Translations under genes and position numbers: made by a program | Notes under the pieces: model-generated | Databases searched by the model: none | Told to the model about the DNA's origin: nothing | The model's input: only the letters and a program-made list of their open reading frames with translations | Shown here: one piece after another, positions 31,614 through 41,152 of the stretch | Position numbering within the stretch: position 1 is the stretch's first letter | Layout: every line of letters begins with the position of its first letter | Assembly: GCF_901538355.1 (NCBI RefSeq) | Contig: NZ_LR593887.1 | Location: forward strand, 4,378,920 to 4,442,919 | DNA from: Tuwongella immobilis | GTDB lineage: Bacteria; Planctomycetota; Planctomycetia; Gemmatales; Gemmataceae | DNA: 64,000 bases | Direction of reading: 5' to 3'

Positions 31614-32339
31614 TTACTTCAATTCTTTGATGAAGATATTTTTGAAGTACAGCGGATTGCCGTGATGCTGCAATTCGATCGGCCCCGTCGCGGGCACCGG
31701 TTTGCCGCGTTCCCAGAAGTTCATCAGCGGCTCATTCTCGACCACCAATTCACCGTTGAGATAGACCGTCACCAGCGACTTTTGGACGAGAATGCGAAAC
31801 CGATTCCATTCGCCCACCGGCTTATCCGCATTCTTCAACGGCGTTTTGCCCTTGGAGCCTGCCGGATTATTCCAAAGGCCACCGGAGCCTTTATCCTTAT
31901 CCGGAGCCAGCCCGCCGGTCAGCGCGGTCGAATCCCAAATCTGCACCTGTGGCTGACCACGCAGGTAGATTCCAGAGTCGCCCGCTGGTCCAATTTTCCA
32001 ATCGACGAGCAATTCGAAGTCGCCGTAAAACTTCGTCGTTTGCAGCGAATCGCCTTTGCCATCGTACACCAAAACACCATCGGCATTCACGGTCCAGTGC
32101 GGCAACACCTTGGCATTGGCGGCTTTGATTTTCGCCTCGCGGTCGGCATCGGTTCCTTTGACCAATTCCGGCAACGGCACCACGCCCTGCCAACCGTCTA
32201 AGTTTTTGCCATTGAACAGGGCCGTGAAGCCCGCAGGCGGCACATTTTCCGCAGCGCGAAGTGGGGCCACAAACGTGCCGAGCAGCAACCCGGCCATTGC
32301 GACCGAGCCGACGCGGCGGAGGAATCCGGAACGGATCAT
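31614..32339 (-). CDS. DUF1080 (3-keto-disaccharide hydrolase-like) exported protein
   Basis: The protein has 241 residues from the ATG at 32337-32339, where the signal peptide begins (MIRSGFLRRVGSVAMAGLLLG, cut near residue 29). The DUF1080 beta-sandwich follows: GFTALFNGKNLDGWQG at its start, YGDFELLVDWKIGPAGDSGIYLRG in the middle, EWNRFRILVQKSLVTVYLNGELV, and IELQHHGNPLYFKNIFIKEL at the end, all standard. The family is expanded in planctomycetes and includes 3-keto-glycoside hydrolases; the fold is concanavalin-like. It lies 29 bases after the M2 peptidase gene on the same strand and may be the last gene of that run. Confidence 0.93.
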   Translation of the reverse strand: MIRSGFLRRVGSVAMAGLLLGTFVAPLRAAENVPPAGFTALFNGKNLDGWQGVVPLPELVKGTDADREAKIKAANAKVLPHWTVNADGVLVYDGKGDSLQTTKFYGDFELLVDWKIGPAGDSGIYLRGQPQVQIWDSTALTGGLAPDKDKGSGGLWNNPAGSKGKTPLKNADKPVGEWNRFRILVQKSLVTVYLNGELVVENEPLMNFWERGKPVPATGPIELQHHGNPLYFKNIFIKELK

Positions 32340-32368
32340 GGGGTGGTCTCCAGGGTGGAATGCCGCGA

Positions 32369-34081
32369 TTATTTCCCTTGGAAATCGCGGGCGAAGGCTT
32401 CGGGCGACAGATCCTTGCCGGTTGCGAAGCGGGTCAATCCCCGCCAATCGCGGGTGCGACCGGGGGCAAACACGCGATCCTTCATGAACTGCCCAACGGC
32501 CGGGTTGCCGATGTAAATCACCGTGCTGGGATCGGCCCCGTTGTACAGTTCCTTGGCAATCGTGTGATGCACTTGCGACGCAAACAGTTGGCCCATCATG
32601 TAGTTATGGTAATACACCGGCGCACTACAGATGTGGATCTTCGAGGCATAATCCGGCGCGTTGCGTCCCTCGGGCCGTTTGACTTGCTGATACTGCTCGA
32701 CGAGATCCCACCAGAGTTTGTTCAAATCTTGATCGGGATTTTCATACATCGCTTTTTCGAACCGCAGCATCACTTGGCACCAGCGCGAAAAGATCAGCAG
32801 TTGATTGCGCTGCACCTTCTTGGCGGCGGCTTCGAATTTATCCGCGTCGGGGACCGTCACGCCCATCGTTTCCAGCCAGGCTCGCGATTTCGAGAATCGC
32901 TCGAACTGCATCGCAACCCCTTCTGTGGAAAGGATATGCGCTTCCCCACGCACAACATACGGCAGACTCGCCGGAATGTTCAAACTACTGTAGACGGCAT
33001 GCCCCAGTTCATGCAGCATCGTGCCGGCCCAGTATTCGTTGGGGACGATATTCGCCAGCACGCGAACATCCCCTTCCCGGTCGATGTCGGTGCAGAAGGC
33101 ATGGGGGCTTTTGCCGGGCTTTTCGTACAGATCGCTGCGGGCGATCACGCGCTCAATCGGCAGACCAATGCCCCGGTAAAAATCTTGGCAGAGCTTCAGC
33201 AGATCCGCCTTCTGATATGGCGCATCCAGACTGACATCGAAGACCGCCGGCGATTCTTGGAAGAACGGATCATGATACGACCATGGCCGAAGATCCTCGA
33301 CCTTCACCCCCTGCGCGGCGGCTAACTTCGCATCAATTTCGGCTTTCGCGGCGGCGAACGGTTCCTTGGTCAGCTTGTCCAGGTCATCAAACAGTTGAAT
33401 CAGCGACGGTCCATCTTGCTCGTTCAAATCGAGCATCAGGGCATGGAAATTGGCATACCCCAACTGCTTGGCCGCTTGATTGCGAAGCTTCACCAGCTCC
33501 TTCAGATCCGCTTCCACCGATGCGCCAACGCCCTTGCTCGATTCCCAAACCGCTTTGCGGCGTTCGGGATCGGTCGATGACTTCAGAATATTCCGCACTT
33601 CGGAATCGGCCAATTCTTTGCCATCGACCTTGGCGCGATAGACGTTGAACTTCTGCTCCACCGCATTGGCCTTGGCGACGATCTTTTTCAGCAGTTCCGG
33701 CTCGACCTGCTTTTCGAGATATTGCAGATAGAGCACATCAATGCAGCGGGCGATGAGCGGATCATCGATTTGTCCCGATTGTCGGGCCTGCTTCAAGGCT
33801 TTGAGTTCGGCAAAGGCGTCGGCATTGGCCAGGGCGGCGTCCACCTTGTTCTGGGCGGCTTCCTTCTTGGCGAAATCCTCATCCTTGCCGCTGGTGTTCG
33901 CGTTCCACCAGGCCAGCCCGTTGGCGATTTCCAGCGGGCGGATTCGGGCCTCATGGGCAGCGATGAATTTTTTGGCTTTGTCTGTCATTTCGGGGCTTGC
34001 CTGAGAAGTTCCGGTCCACGAGACCATCGTCACGCAGGCCAGCGACCCCAATTTGGGGAAGAATTCGCGTCGGGTGAGCAT
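32369..34081 (-). CDS. M2 (angiotensin-converting-enzyme-like) family metallopeptidase
   Basis: This 570-residue protein begins with a Tat-like signal (LTRREFFPKLGSLACVTMVS). The zinc site is HELGH within AGTMLHELGHAVYSS, with the downstream Glu in LSTEGVAMQFE as third ligand, the HExxH...E pattern of gluzincins. The helical N-terminal part (AHEARIRPLEIANGLAWWNANTSG) and the C-terminal YYHNYMMGQLFASQV are typical of the M2 dipeptidyl-carboxypeptidase fold. It is a probable periplasmic peptidase acting on short peptides. It is transcribed with UbiA and inositol-3-phosphate synthase upstream (36-base gap) and DUF1080 downstream, though a functional link to them is not evident. Confidence 0.9.
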   Translation of the reverse strand: MLTRREFFPKLGSLACVTMVSWTGTSQASPEMTDKAKKFIAAHEARIRPLEIANGLAWWNANTSGKDEDFAKKEAAQNKVDAALANADAFAELKALKQARQSGQIDDPLIARCIDVLYLQYLEKQVEPELLKKIVAKANAVEQKFNVYRAKVDGKELADSEVRNILKSSTDPERRKAVWESSKGVGASVEADLKELVKLRNQAAKQLGYANFHALMLDLNEQDGPSLIQLFDDLDKLTKEPFAAAKAEIDAKLAAAQGVKVEDLRPWSYHDPFFQESPAVFDVSLDAPYQKADLLKLCQDFYRGIGLPIERVIARSDLYEKPGKSPHAFCTDIDREGDVRVLANIVPNEYWAGTMLHELGHAVYSSLNIPASLPYVVRGEAHILSTEGVAMQFERFSKSRAWLETMGVTVPDADKFEAAAKKVQRNQLLIFSRWCQVMLRFEKAMYENPDQDLNKLWWDLVEQYQQVKRPEGRNAPDYASKIHICSAPVYYHNYMMGQLFASQVHHTIAKELYNGADPSTVIYIGNPAVGQFMKDRVFAPGRTRDWRGLTRFATGKDLSPEAFARDFQGK

Positions 34082-34117
34082 TCCAGTTCCTTCTGTCGAT
34101 TGGGCCTGAATTGGCGA

Positions 34118-35050
34118 TCAGGTCGAGTAGACCCATTTTCCCATCACCAGCGCGGGGGGCAACAAAAAAAGGATCAACAGCCCCGGGACACCGATGAATA
34201 GCCCGGCCAGCACCGCATCCAGCATCACCAGCCCAAGAATGCACCGCTTCACCGCTTGTTGCACCGGCTTGGGTTGCAGCGTTTGCAGCGCCGTGCGAAT
34301 CGGCCCGCCGATGAGAATGATGAACGTCGCCAGGAAATACGGGAACCACCGACTGGACTGCCCCGGTCCCAATTGCAGCGGAATCGTCAGCGCCAGCACC
34401 ATGGCGGCAACCATCACGCCGACGGCCCCCAGCAGTTCCATGCGGTTGCTTTGCGTTGCTTCCGTTCGCGCAAACCATGTCACACCAACGATATACACCC
34501 CAATCACCGACGCCACATGCAACCGAACCGACCAGGGAATTTGCTCGGGAAGCACCAGCGACAATCCGAATAACACATTCAGAAAGCGGCAACTGCCCAT
34601 CGAAATGGGGCCAATCGGGGTGTGCTTCATCCAACGGTCATACAACAGAATGGCGACGACCAACGCCCCTGCCAGCATCAACGGCATCGGCTGGAAGCCG
34701 CCAGTTTCGGGAATCGCCCCGATGCCGACAATTGCCGCAAGTCCAACGCCCGCAAGCATCAGCGTCATCGCCAAGCGCACCGCCACCGCTTTGCGGACCT
34801 GCCCCGACGGCAATGGCCGAAACGGGCGATCCCGGCGATCTTCGGCCAGGTCAAAGATGTCGTTCCAGACCATTCCGGAGCAATAGAGCAACCCCGATGC
34901 AAACATCAGTCCCAGCATCCGCCAGGGGAAGTGATCGATTCCGCTTGTCGGAACCAAGGCGGCAATCATGGCCGCGCCCAAGGCAATATCGGCAAACGCG
35001 GTCCAGACGTTCGGAATCCGCATCAAGCGAGCGAACGGCAGCCAAGCCAT
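34118..35050 (-). CDS. UbiA family prenyltransferase
   Basis: This 310-residue protein has eight to nine membrane helices. The first Asp-rich motif is clear: NDIFDLAEDRRDRPFRPLPSG (NDxxDxxxD type) at about residues 62-82, which binds the prenyl diphosphate through magnesium. The second polar loop reads ARTEATQSNRM rather than a strict DxxxD, as in subgroups near the EboC branch. UbiA enzymes attach prenyl chains to aromatic or polyol acceptors in the inner membrane. The gene lies 30 bases after an inositol-3-phosphate synthase gene on the same strand, which suggests a prenylated inositol-type lipid or a related product; this is inference from position. Confidence 0.9.
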   Translation of the reverse strand: MAWLPFARLMRIPNVWTAFADIALGAAMIAALVPTSGIDHFPWRMLGLMFASGLLYCSGMVWNDIFDLAEDRRDRPFRPLPSGQVRKAVAVRLAMTLMLAGVGLAAIVGIGAIPETGGFQPMPLMLAGALVVAILLYDRWMKHTPIGPISMGSCRFLNVLFGLSLVLPEQIPWSVRLHVASVIGVYIVGVTWFARTEATQSNRMELLGAVGVMVAAMVLALTIPLQLGPGQSSRWFPYFLATFIILIGGPIRTALQTLQPKPVQQAVKRCILGLVMLDAVLAGLFIGVPGLLILFLLPPALVMGKWVYST

Positions 35051-35080
35051 GATGGTGCGATCCTTTTGCAGGCAAGACGA

Positions 35081-36301
35081 TCAAACGCAGCTTGCGAGGT
35101 AGGCTTCCAGCAATTGCCACTGTCGGGCCAACTCATGCACGTTGGAACCCATGGGACTCTTGAAGAAACAGGCGAGATGGCTGAGGATGCCGACTTCGCC
35201 GCGTCGTTGGGCAAACAGCGTCAATCGGGCCAAATCCAACACCAACGGCGCGGCCAAAATCGAATCCGCCCCCTGCCAGGTGAGTTGCATCACCATTTTG
35301 GTGCCCAGAAATCCTTCGAAGTGGATGTGATCCCAGGCCGTTTTCCAATCATCCAGCGATTCGATATATTCGATGGCGACCTGCGATTGGGGCCGATAGC
35401 CGAGAATCGAGGCGAGCACGGCATCCTTGGTCTTCACTTTCGATGCCTTATTCGCCGGATCGTGCAACACTTGGCCATCGCGGTTGCCCAGAATGTTGTA
35501 GCCCACCCAGGAAAGCACCTGCAAATTTCGCTGAGCGAACATCGGTGCCAGCGCGGTCTTCAGGAGGGTTTCGCCGGTCTTGCCATCTTTGCCGGCCACC
35601 ACGGTCTTTCGCAACCGGGTGAGTTCTTCCAATGCGGGGAGCGATGACCCGGTCGATGGGGTGAAATTGACATACGGCATGCCCAAATCAATGGCCGCAT
35701 ACGCATACAGCGAACTGGTCGGCAGAATCACCCGATCGGTCGTATCCAATTGTGCTTGCAGGAGTTCCAGCGACTGATGCATGTCGCCGGCCTCAAACGG
35801 CGGCTCCGTGCTGGCGAGATTCACCACCACGACTTGATCGAGTTGCTGATCGCGTTGAAACGCTTGCAGATCGGCTTGAATCGCCGCGATGGCTTGTCGC
35901 GGAGTCGCCACCGCCTGCACTCGCCGAGAATCCGACATATTCACAATCGTCGGATTCGCTGCGAGAATGACTCCAGGGCGGATATTCGCAGACCACTGTT
36001 CGAGTGTCGGCTGCGATTGCGACAATTGTTGATAGGTGAAGAGGCGGCTGCGTTCATGGAGCAGTAAAACACTGTCAAACAGTGTGCCGGGGCGGATATC
36101 GTGGCCACCGACCGTAAAGCTCGACAGGGAATCGAGTTGTAACGGCGCAAAGGGTGGCATCGCCGTCACCATGCCGGATTGCGTGGACGCATCGGCAAGG
36201 GCCAGCCCCAAGGCGACGGTCCCGCTGACGCTGCCCAAAGCCCCGATAATCCAGATTCCGACACGACGAGGGTTGGGTGCGGTATTGGCAGGAGTAGTCA
36301 T
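35081..36301 (-). CDS. inositol-3-phosphate synthase
   Basis: This 406-residue protein shows myo-inositol-1(3)-phosphate synthase signatures: an N-terminal Rossmann strand (GIWIIGALGSVSGTVALG), MPYVNFTPS in the middle, VAGKDGKTGETLLKT, LSWVGYNILGNRDG, and DHIHFEGFLGTKM near the C terminus. The enzyme converts glucose 6-phosphate to inositol 3-phosphate using bound NAD in the cytoplasm. The glycine loop reads GALGSVSG rather than the more common GxGG, still compatible with NAD binding. It is upstream of and close to the UbiA gene, so inositol phosphate may feed lipid or soluble-product synthesis. Confidence 0.92.
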   Translation of the reverse strand: MTTPANTAPNPRRVGIWIIGALGSVSGTVALGLALADASTQSGMVTAMPPFAPLQLDSLSSFTVGGHDIRPGTLFDSVLLLHERSRLFTYQQLSQSQPTLEQWSANIRPGVILAANPTIVNMSDSRRVQAVATPRQAIAAIQADLQAFQRDQQLDQVVVVNLASTEPPFEAGDMHQSLELLQAQLDTTDRVILPTSSLYAYAAIDLGMPYVNFTPSTGSSLPALEELTRLRKTVVAGKDGKTGETLLKTALAPMFAQRNLQVLSWVGYNILGNRDGQVLHDPANKASKVKTKDAVLASILGYRPQSQVAIEYIESLDDWKTAWDHIHFEGFLGTKMVMQLTWQGADSILAAPLVLDLARLTLFAQRRGEVGILSHLACFFKSPMGSNVHELARQWQLLEAYLASCV

Positions 36302-36430
36302 GGTCGGCAGGCTTTCCAGACAAGCGAGGGTGAATCCAGGCCGATGCCCGACAGTGGCGACGGCACCGCATCCCCATTGCCTTAGTGTAGGAGCTTGTTG
36401 GAACTCTGTCAGCCACCTTTGTCGGGTTGG

Positions 36431-37168
36431 TTATTGGGAAACCGTTTCGACCGAGAGCCCGGCTTCGCGGAGCAATTGCTGGGCGATCTCATCGGTGATG
36501 CCGTGCGTGAGCTTGACTCCGAGCGATTCCACCAGGAAATCCTCGAAACGAATCCACTGGCCTTGATGCCGAACCTTTTTACTCCAGGCACAAATCGTTA
36601 CCACTTTTTCTAGTTTTTCGACCTTCGCTTGTTCCAATCGCAGATGGGTCAAGGATTCAATGACCCGTTTGGAGGCGAGCCGCAGTTCGAGTTCGTCCAT
36701 GACAATCGCGGCAAGGTCGGCCAGCATCGCGGATTGGCTGGGATCAAACGTCCGTGGCTTCTGATCGAAGATGCACATTGACCCGAGCCGAAAGCCTTCA
36801 TGGGTGGTCAGCGGTGCCCCGGCGTAGAACTGCAGCCCGAACTCGGCCGTGACTAACGAGTTGCGTTGACTTCTCGCATCGGTCCGAGCCGATTCCACGA
36901 GATAGACGCCGTCTTGATCGATGACCGATGCGCAAAGTCCGGGTTCCCGAAGCACTTCCGGAACACTCAGCCCAGCTTTCGATTTAAACCAGATTCGATC
37001 ATCATCGATCAACGAGATGACGGCATAGGGAATCTGAAAAATGCGCGTGGCCAGTGAGGTAATGCGATCAAACGCATTTTCCGGGGGAGTGTCCAAGATG
37101 TCGTAACGTCGCAGTGTAGCCAGTCGATCCATTTCCCACGAAGCGGACTTTGGGTGGTCGTTCATCAT
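36431..37168 (-). CDS. GAF domain protein with C-terminal degenerate Cys motif
   Basis: The protein has 245 residues from the ATG at 37168 (an adjacent ATG at 37165 is equally possible). A GAF domain occupies about 15-175: MDRLATLRRYDILDTPPENAFDRIT, PYAVISLIDDDRIWFKSKAG, GLCASVIDQDGVYLVESARTD, and FYAGAPLTTHEGFRLGSMCIFD, the standard form of sensory GAF proteins in bacteria. The tail reads TICAWSKKVRHQGQWIRFEDFL ... LTHGIT. In relatives this tail is usually C(S/A)WCKK(I/V)R ... THGICP-C; here the second and later Cys are replaced. It could be a small-molecule or redox sensor without an output domain. It is followed by the inositol-3-phosphate synthase gene 129 bases downstream. Confidence 0.88.
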   Translation of the reverse strand: MMNDHPKSASWEMDRLATLRRYDILDTPPENAFDRITSLATRIFQIPYAVISLIDDDRIWFKSKAGLSVPEVLREPGLCASVIDQDGVYLVESARTDARSQRNSLVTAEFGLQFYAGAPLTTHEGFRLGSMCIFDQKPRTFDPSQSAMLADLAAIVMDELELRLASKRVIESLTHLRLEQAKVEKLEKVVTICAWSKKVRHQGQWIRFEDFLVESLGVKLTHGITDEIAQQLLREAGLSVETVSQ

Positions 37169-37382
37169 CGGTTCACATGGCGACGAGGCGTTTTTGCACA
37201 AAACGCCGGGGTGGGGGCGATTCGGTGGTTATATCAAAATCATAGAACCGGTTATCCAGCTTTTTCACTTTTTTTCCAAAAGTGAGGAATTCTGGAAAAA
37301 TTTATTCCAATTTCTCACTTTCTCCCCTTCTGCAGAATCTCGAATTCGTCGGAGATTGGCGTTTTCGCGTGATGCGACTGCC

Positions 37383-37388
37383 TACAAT
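37383..37388 (+). promoter_or_regulatory. candidate -10 element for ribBA
   Basis: TACAAT matches five of six consensus bases and lies 40 bases before the ribBA start. The best -35 candidates (TTGGCG at 37356, TTTTCG at 37362) are off-spaced at 21 and 15 bases, so confidence is limited. The upstream 37260-37330 region is AT-rich with a CACTTTT/AAAAGTG hairpin. No FMN-riboswitch sequence is present. Confidence 0.4.
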
Positions 37389-37428
37389 AAGGGTACGCAA
37401 ACTTTATCCGATGAAGGACATCTCTTTC

Positions 37429-38706
37429 ATGAACGAACCGGCAAGCGGATTTTGTAGCATTGAAGAAGCGATCGCGGAACTCAAAGCCGGCCGAATGATT
37501 ATTCTGGTCGATGATGAAAACCGCGAGAACGAAGGCGATCTGGTCTGCGCCGCCGAATGCGTGACGCCGCAGATTGTCAACTTCATGGTTCGCTACGCCT
37601 GCGGTCGCCTCTGTTTGGCGATGTCCAAGCCGATTTGCGAACGTCTGGGCCTCGAATTATTGCCCGGCGTCAATCTCGACCCCACCGCTACCCCATTCAC
37701 GCACAATTTCGATGCCCGATACGGGGTCACCACCGGCATCTCCGCTTTCGATCGCTACCAAACGATCAAAGTGGCGATTGCGGATGAGTCCGGGCCGAAC
37801 GACCTGGTGCGCGACAAGGGGCACCTGGACGGACTCCAAGCCCGCGAAGGCGGCGTGCTGGTGCGGGCCGGCCACACGGAAGGCAGCGTCGATCTGGCCC
37901 GATTGGCCGGATTCAAAGAAGCCGCCGTCATTTGCGAGATTCTCAAAGAAGACGGGCACATGGCCCGCGTGCCGGAACTGCGCGAATACGCCGCCCAGCA
38001 CGGCCTGAAGATGTGTACCATCGCCGACTTAATCAAATATCGCTGGCAACGCGAACGATTGGTCAATCGTCAGATCCAACTCAAACTCCCGACCGACGCG
38101 GGGGAGTTCGATCTGTTCGCATATCAATCGCTGAACTCGACCGAACCGCACCTCGCACTCACACTCGGCGGCATTGGCATCGCCAAAGATGGCTGCGTGC
38201 CCGTCCAAGACGAGCCGGTGTTGGTGCGCGTCCACAGCGAATGCCTGACCGGCGATGTGCTGCATTCCGCGCTGTGCGATTGCGGGTCGCAGTTGCATCA
38301 CGCCTTGCAGCAGATCGTGCAGGCGGGTCGTGGCGTGCTGCTGTACATGCGGCAGGAAGGTCGCGGAATCGGGCTGATGGCCAAACTCAAAGCGTATAAA
38401 CTCCAGCAGGAAGAGGGGTTAGATACCGTCGAGGCCAATCAGCGACTCGGGTTCGCCGCCGATCTGCGTCATTACGGAATCGGGGCGCAAATCCTCTCCG
38501 ATTTGGGCGTTCGGCAGATTCGCCTGCTGACGAACAATCCCAAGAAGGTCATTGGCTTGGATTCTTATGGTCTGCGAATCGTCGAGCGCGTGCCGATCCA
38601 GATTCAACCCAACCCCAATAACCACAAGTATTTGCTGACGAAGAAATCCAAACTCGGCCACCTGCTAGACGTGTTGGAATCCGAGGCACCGGCGATCACC
38701 GATTGA
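37429..38706 (+). CDS. ribBA: bifunctional DHBP synthase / GTP cyclohydrolase II
   Basis: The protein has 425 residues from the ATG at 37429, behind AAGGA with 10-base spacing; earlier in-frame starts add unconserved sequence. Residues 8-205 are RibB: VDDENRENEGDLVCAAE, FMVRYACGRLCLAMS, YGVTTGISAFDR, and HTEGSVDLARLAGF. Residues about 210-420 are RibA: HSECLTGDVLHSALCDCGSQL with the three zinc Cys, YMRQEGRGIGL, and LTNNPKKVIGL. The enzyme makes both early precursors of riboflavin, dihydroxybutanone phosphate and the pyrimidine, in the cytoplasm. Both active sites are complete. It stands alone and converges with LhgO, whose stop is 12 bases away. Confidence 0.97.
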   Translation: MNEPASGFCSIEEAIAELKAGRMIILVDDENRENEGDLVCAAECVTPQIVNFMVRYACGRLCLAMSKPICERLGLELLPGVNLDPTATPFTHNFDARYGVTTGISAFDRYQTIKVAIADESGPNDLVRDKGHLDGLQAREGGVLVRAGHTEGSVDLARLAGFKEAAVICEILKEDGHMARVPELREYAAQHGLKMCTIADLIKYRWQRERLVNRQIQLKLPTDAGEFDLFAYQSLNSTEPHLALTLGGIGIAKDGCVPVQDEPVLVRVHSECLTGDVLHSALCDCGSQLHHALQQIVQAGRGVLLYMRQEGRGIGLMAKLKAYKLQQEEGLDTVEANQRLGFAADLRHYGIGAQILSDLGVRQIRLLTNNPKKVIGLDSYGLRIVERVPIQIQPNPNNHKYLLTKKSKLGHLLDVLESEAPAITD

Positions 38707-38718
38707 TGACCAATCCGG

Positions 38719-39909
38719 TCACAATTGTGCGACAATCTGCTCGGCAATCGCCAGCGATGCGGTTGCTGCCGGGGACGGGGCGTTCAACACATGCACGGCC
38801 CGACCCTGGCGAAGAATCGCAAAGTCGTCAATCAGACGACCATTGCGACCCAATGCCTGAGCGCGAATTCCAGCAGGGGCCACTTCCAAATCGGCGACGG
38901 TGATCGCGGGCACCAATCGCTGCAACGCCCGCACAAACGCCGCACGATTCCAGCTTCGCCAGATTTCGCCCAATCCCATCTGCCAATGCCGCAGTGATAA
39001 TCGCACAAACGACGGATCGCTGATCGTTTCCAGCAAATCCCGAGCGTTCCAATCCGTCTTGAAGTATCCTTCCCGTGCGAAGGCCAACACCGCATTCGGG
39101 CCGCATTCCACACCGCCGGAAATCATCCGCGTGAAATGCACACCGAGGAACGGAAACGCTGGATCGGGCACGGGATAGATCAAATTGCGGCACAACTTCC
39201 ACGCTTCGGGTCGCAACGTGAAGTATTCGCCGCGAAATGGCACGATGCGCACCTTCGGAGCGGCTCCGCTGAGTCGAGCAACGCGATCGCTATGCAGCCC
39301 AGCGCAGTTCACCAGTTGCCGCGCAGCGATGGATTGCCCCTTCCCGGTAATCTCCAGATGCACGGCATCGCTACGGAATTGAATTGCGGTCACGCGGGCT
39401 TGCGTGCGAATGTCACCGCCGCGTTCGCGCACCAGTGCGGCCATCTGTTCGCACACAGCGACGTAATCGACGATTCCTGTCTCGCGCACATGCAGCGCAG
39501 CAATCCCGGCGACGTGCGGCTCCAGGTCGCGCAGTTGGTCGATGGTGATGCGCACACAATCGACGCCGTTGGCCAAGCCGCGTTCGTGCAGTCGGTCCAA
39601 TCGGGGGAGTTCGTCCTCGTGGGTGGCCACGATGACCTTGCCGCAGCGGTCCCAGGGTAAGCCGTATCGATCGCAGAAGGATTCGAGCAAGGCTTTGCCC
39701 GTGCGGCAAGTCGTCGCCTTCAGCGAACCGGGAGCGTAATAGATGCCCGAGTGAATGACCCCAGAATTGCGACCCGTCTGATGGCGGGCCAGCCCGGATT
39801 CTTTCTCCAGGACGACCACCCGACAGCCGGGCCAGCGCTGTGTGGCTTGCAGCGCAGTCGCCAGCCCGACGATTCCGCCGCCCACCACCGCCAGATCCCA
39901 CATCGGCAT
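38719..39909 (-). CDS. lhgO: L-2-hydroxyglutarate oxidase/dehydrogenase
   Basis: The protein has 396 residues from the ATG at 39909, chosen because a GGGAG site lies 5 bases upstream; the ATG at 39921 contains that site. It is a DAO-type FAD oxidoreductase: [17 protein letters not shown] (Rossmann GxGxxG), [57 protein letters not shown], and [14 protein letters not shown]. These match LhgO, which oxidises L-2-hydroxyglutarate to 2-oxoglutarate and passes electrons to the respiratory chain. It overlaps no neighbour; a DUF3500 gene lies 41 bases upstream on the same strand. Confidence 0.94.
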   Translation of the reverse strand: MPMWDLAVVGGGIVGLATALQATQRWPGCRVVVLEKESGLARHQTGRNSGVIHSGIYYAPGSLKATTCRTGKALLESFCDRYGLPWDRCGKVIVATHEDELPRLDRLHERGLANGVDCVRITIDQLRDLEPHVAGIAALHVRETGIVDYVAVCEQMAALVRERGGDIRTQARVTAIQFRSDAVHLEITGKGQSIAARQLVNCAGLHSDRVARLSGAAPKVRIVPFRGEYFTLRPEAWKLCRNLIYPVPDPAFPFLGVHFTRMISGGVECGPNAVLAFAREGYFKTDWNARDLLETISDPSFVRLSLRHWQMGLGEIWRSWNRAAFVRALQRLVPAITVADLEVAPAGIRAQALGRNGRLIDDFAILRQGRAVHVLNAPSPAATASLAIAEQIVAQL

Positions 39910-39950
39910 CCCCGCTCCCATTCGCTGCGTCGGAACCGTCGATGCCGCAA

Positions 39951-40988
39951 TTACTTGGGCACGCCGCCAAAGTCGCCCGAGATCGTTCGGAACACACTGT
40001 GAATGTGGTTTGCCGGATTCTTGAGCGGATCGGTCTGATTGTTCATGTAATGAATCAAAAAGTCCGCCCCTTGCACTCGGTAGGTATGTTCTTTGAACGG
40101 AATCGGTTCGCCACTGTAGCCAAAAACGACGTTGTCGAATCCCTTCGCTTCAATCTTCGCCCATTCGTGCTTGGCTTGATCGGCGGGCAGTCGCTCCAAA
40201 TAGTGGCGGATCAACTTGCCGAGTTTTTCCTGTTGCGTCGGCGTCAGTTTGCTACCGGGGATGCCCAGCGGCTTGTCATCGGGATAGTGCGCCGTGCGTG
40301 CCTCGACTTCCGGGAAATGCTCGGCTTGATGGGCGAGCTTTTGCTGATCCGGCGACAGCGACAGGAAGAGTTCGCGGCCCAAATCTTCACAGCCACCCAG
40401 CACCCGTTCGCCCTTCGTGGGGCCGTGCTTCATGGTGACGGGATTCATGCCGTAGAAGGCCGGAGTGGCCGAGGTGCAAACGCCCTTGTCGATGGTGAAA
40501 TTCAACGACAAATGATGCCCTTCGATGCGCCAGCCCCATTTGCTGGTCAGCGACGGTTCGCCGAAGATGCTGACAAAGTACCACCCCGGTCGGCGGAACC
40601 ATCGGTTGGCCGGTTCCAATTCGCCGATCACCGCTTCCCGCGAGAAGATCGTCAACACCGTGGCATACTGCTCGGCACTCACCCCGGCTTTGACCAGTTC
40701 CAACGCCAATCCCTTGGCCGCTTCCGGCATATCTTCCAACGGAACGCCCTTGCGGGTGGGTTGCTTCGTCTTCGCATTTTGCAGCGGAATGAAGTGCCAA
40801 TTGAAGCGTTCATCATCCGCAAACGAGAAGGTCGCTTTCTTTTGCAATTCCGGCGGCAGCGCGGCCAACAGCTTGCTCGCCGCCGTCGTCATCGCCGCCC
40901 CGCTGCCCGTCGGCGCATCGGCGGCATGGCCCGTTCGCGGGATGCCCAGCATCACCGAAACCAACAACGCCAAAGAGAGGATTCGCAT
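39951..40988 (-). CDS. DUF3500 family exported protein
   Basis: This 345-residue protein has a signal peptide ([22 protein letters not shown], cut near 22). DUF3500 landmarks are the [15 protein letters not shown] region, [62 protein letters not shown]-type segment, and the C-terminal [18 protein letters not shown] with [14 protein letters not shown]. The family is common in planctomycetes and other environmental bacteria; its function is unknown. It lies between LhgO and the serpin gene on the same strand; the 164-base gap to the serpin suggests a separate transcript. Confidence 0.9.
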   Translation of the reverse strand: MRILSLALLVSVMLGIPRTGHAADAPTGSGAAMTTAASKLLAALPPELQKKATFSFADDERFNWHFIPLQNAKTKQPTRKGVPLEDMPEAAKGLALELVKAGVSAEQYATVLTIFSREAVIGELEPANRWFRRPGWYFVSIFGEPSLTSKWGWRIEGHHLSLNFTIDKGVCTSATPAFYGMNPVTMKHGPTKGERVLGGCEDLGRELFLSLSPDQQKLAHQAEHFPEVEARTAHYPDDKPLGIPGSKLTPTQQEKLGKLIRHYLERLPADQAKHEWAKIEAKGFDNVVFGYSGEPIPFKEHTYRVQGADFLIHYMNNQTDPLKNPANHIHSVFRTISGDFGGVPK

Positions 40989-41119
40989 ACTCTACACCCC
41001 AATCAGAATCATCGAGAGCCAAACCTGCTGTCGATCTTCCAAGCCCGTCGCCAAAAATGCAATCCGCAACTGCGGAATTCTCTCCCACAATTGCGGACGC
41101 TGGACCCGAGTTGGAATCC

Positions 41120-41147
41120 TCGGCGAAATGCGGATCGGCGAAATGCG
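41120..41147. repeat. 13-bp direct repeat
   Basis: TCGGCGAAATGCG occurs at 41120-41132 and 41135-41147, separated by two bases, just past the serpin stop. It may be a recent local duplication or a binding site. Confidence 0.5.
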
Positions 41148-41152
41148 ACGGG

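Noticed and set aside
37169-37428. FMN riboswitch upstream of ribBA
   Set aside because: The conserved RFN-element sequences are absent; the stretch is A/T-rich with only a small hairpin.
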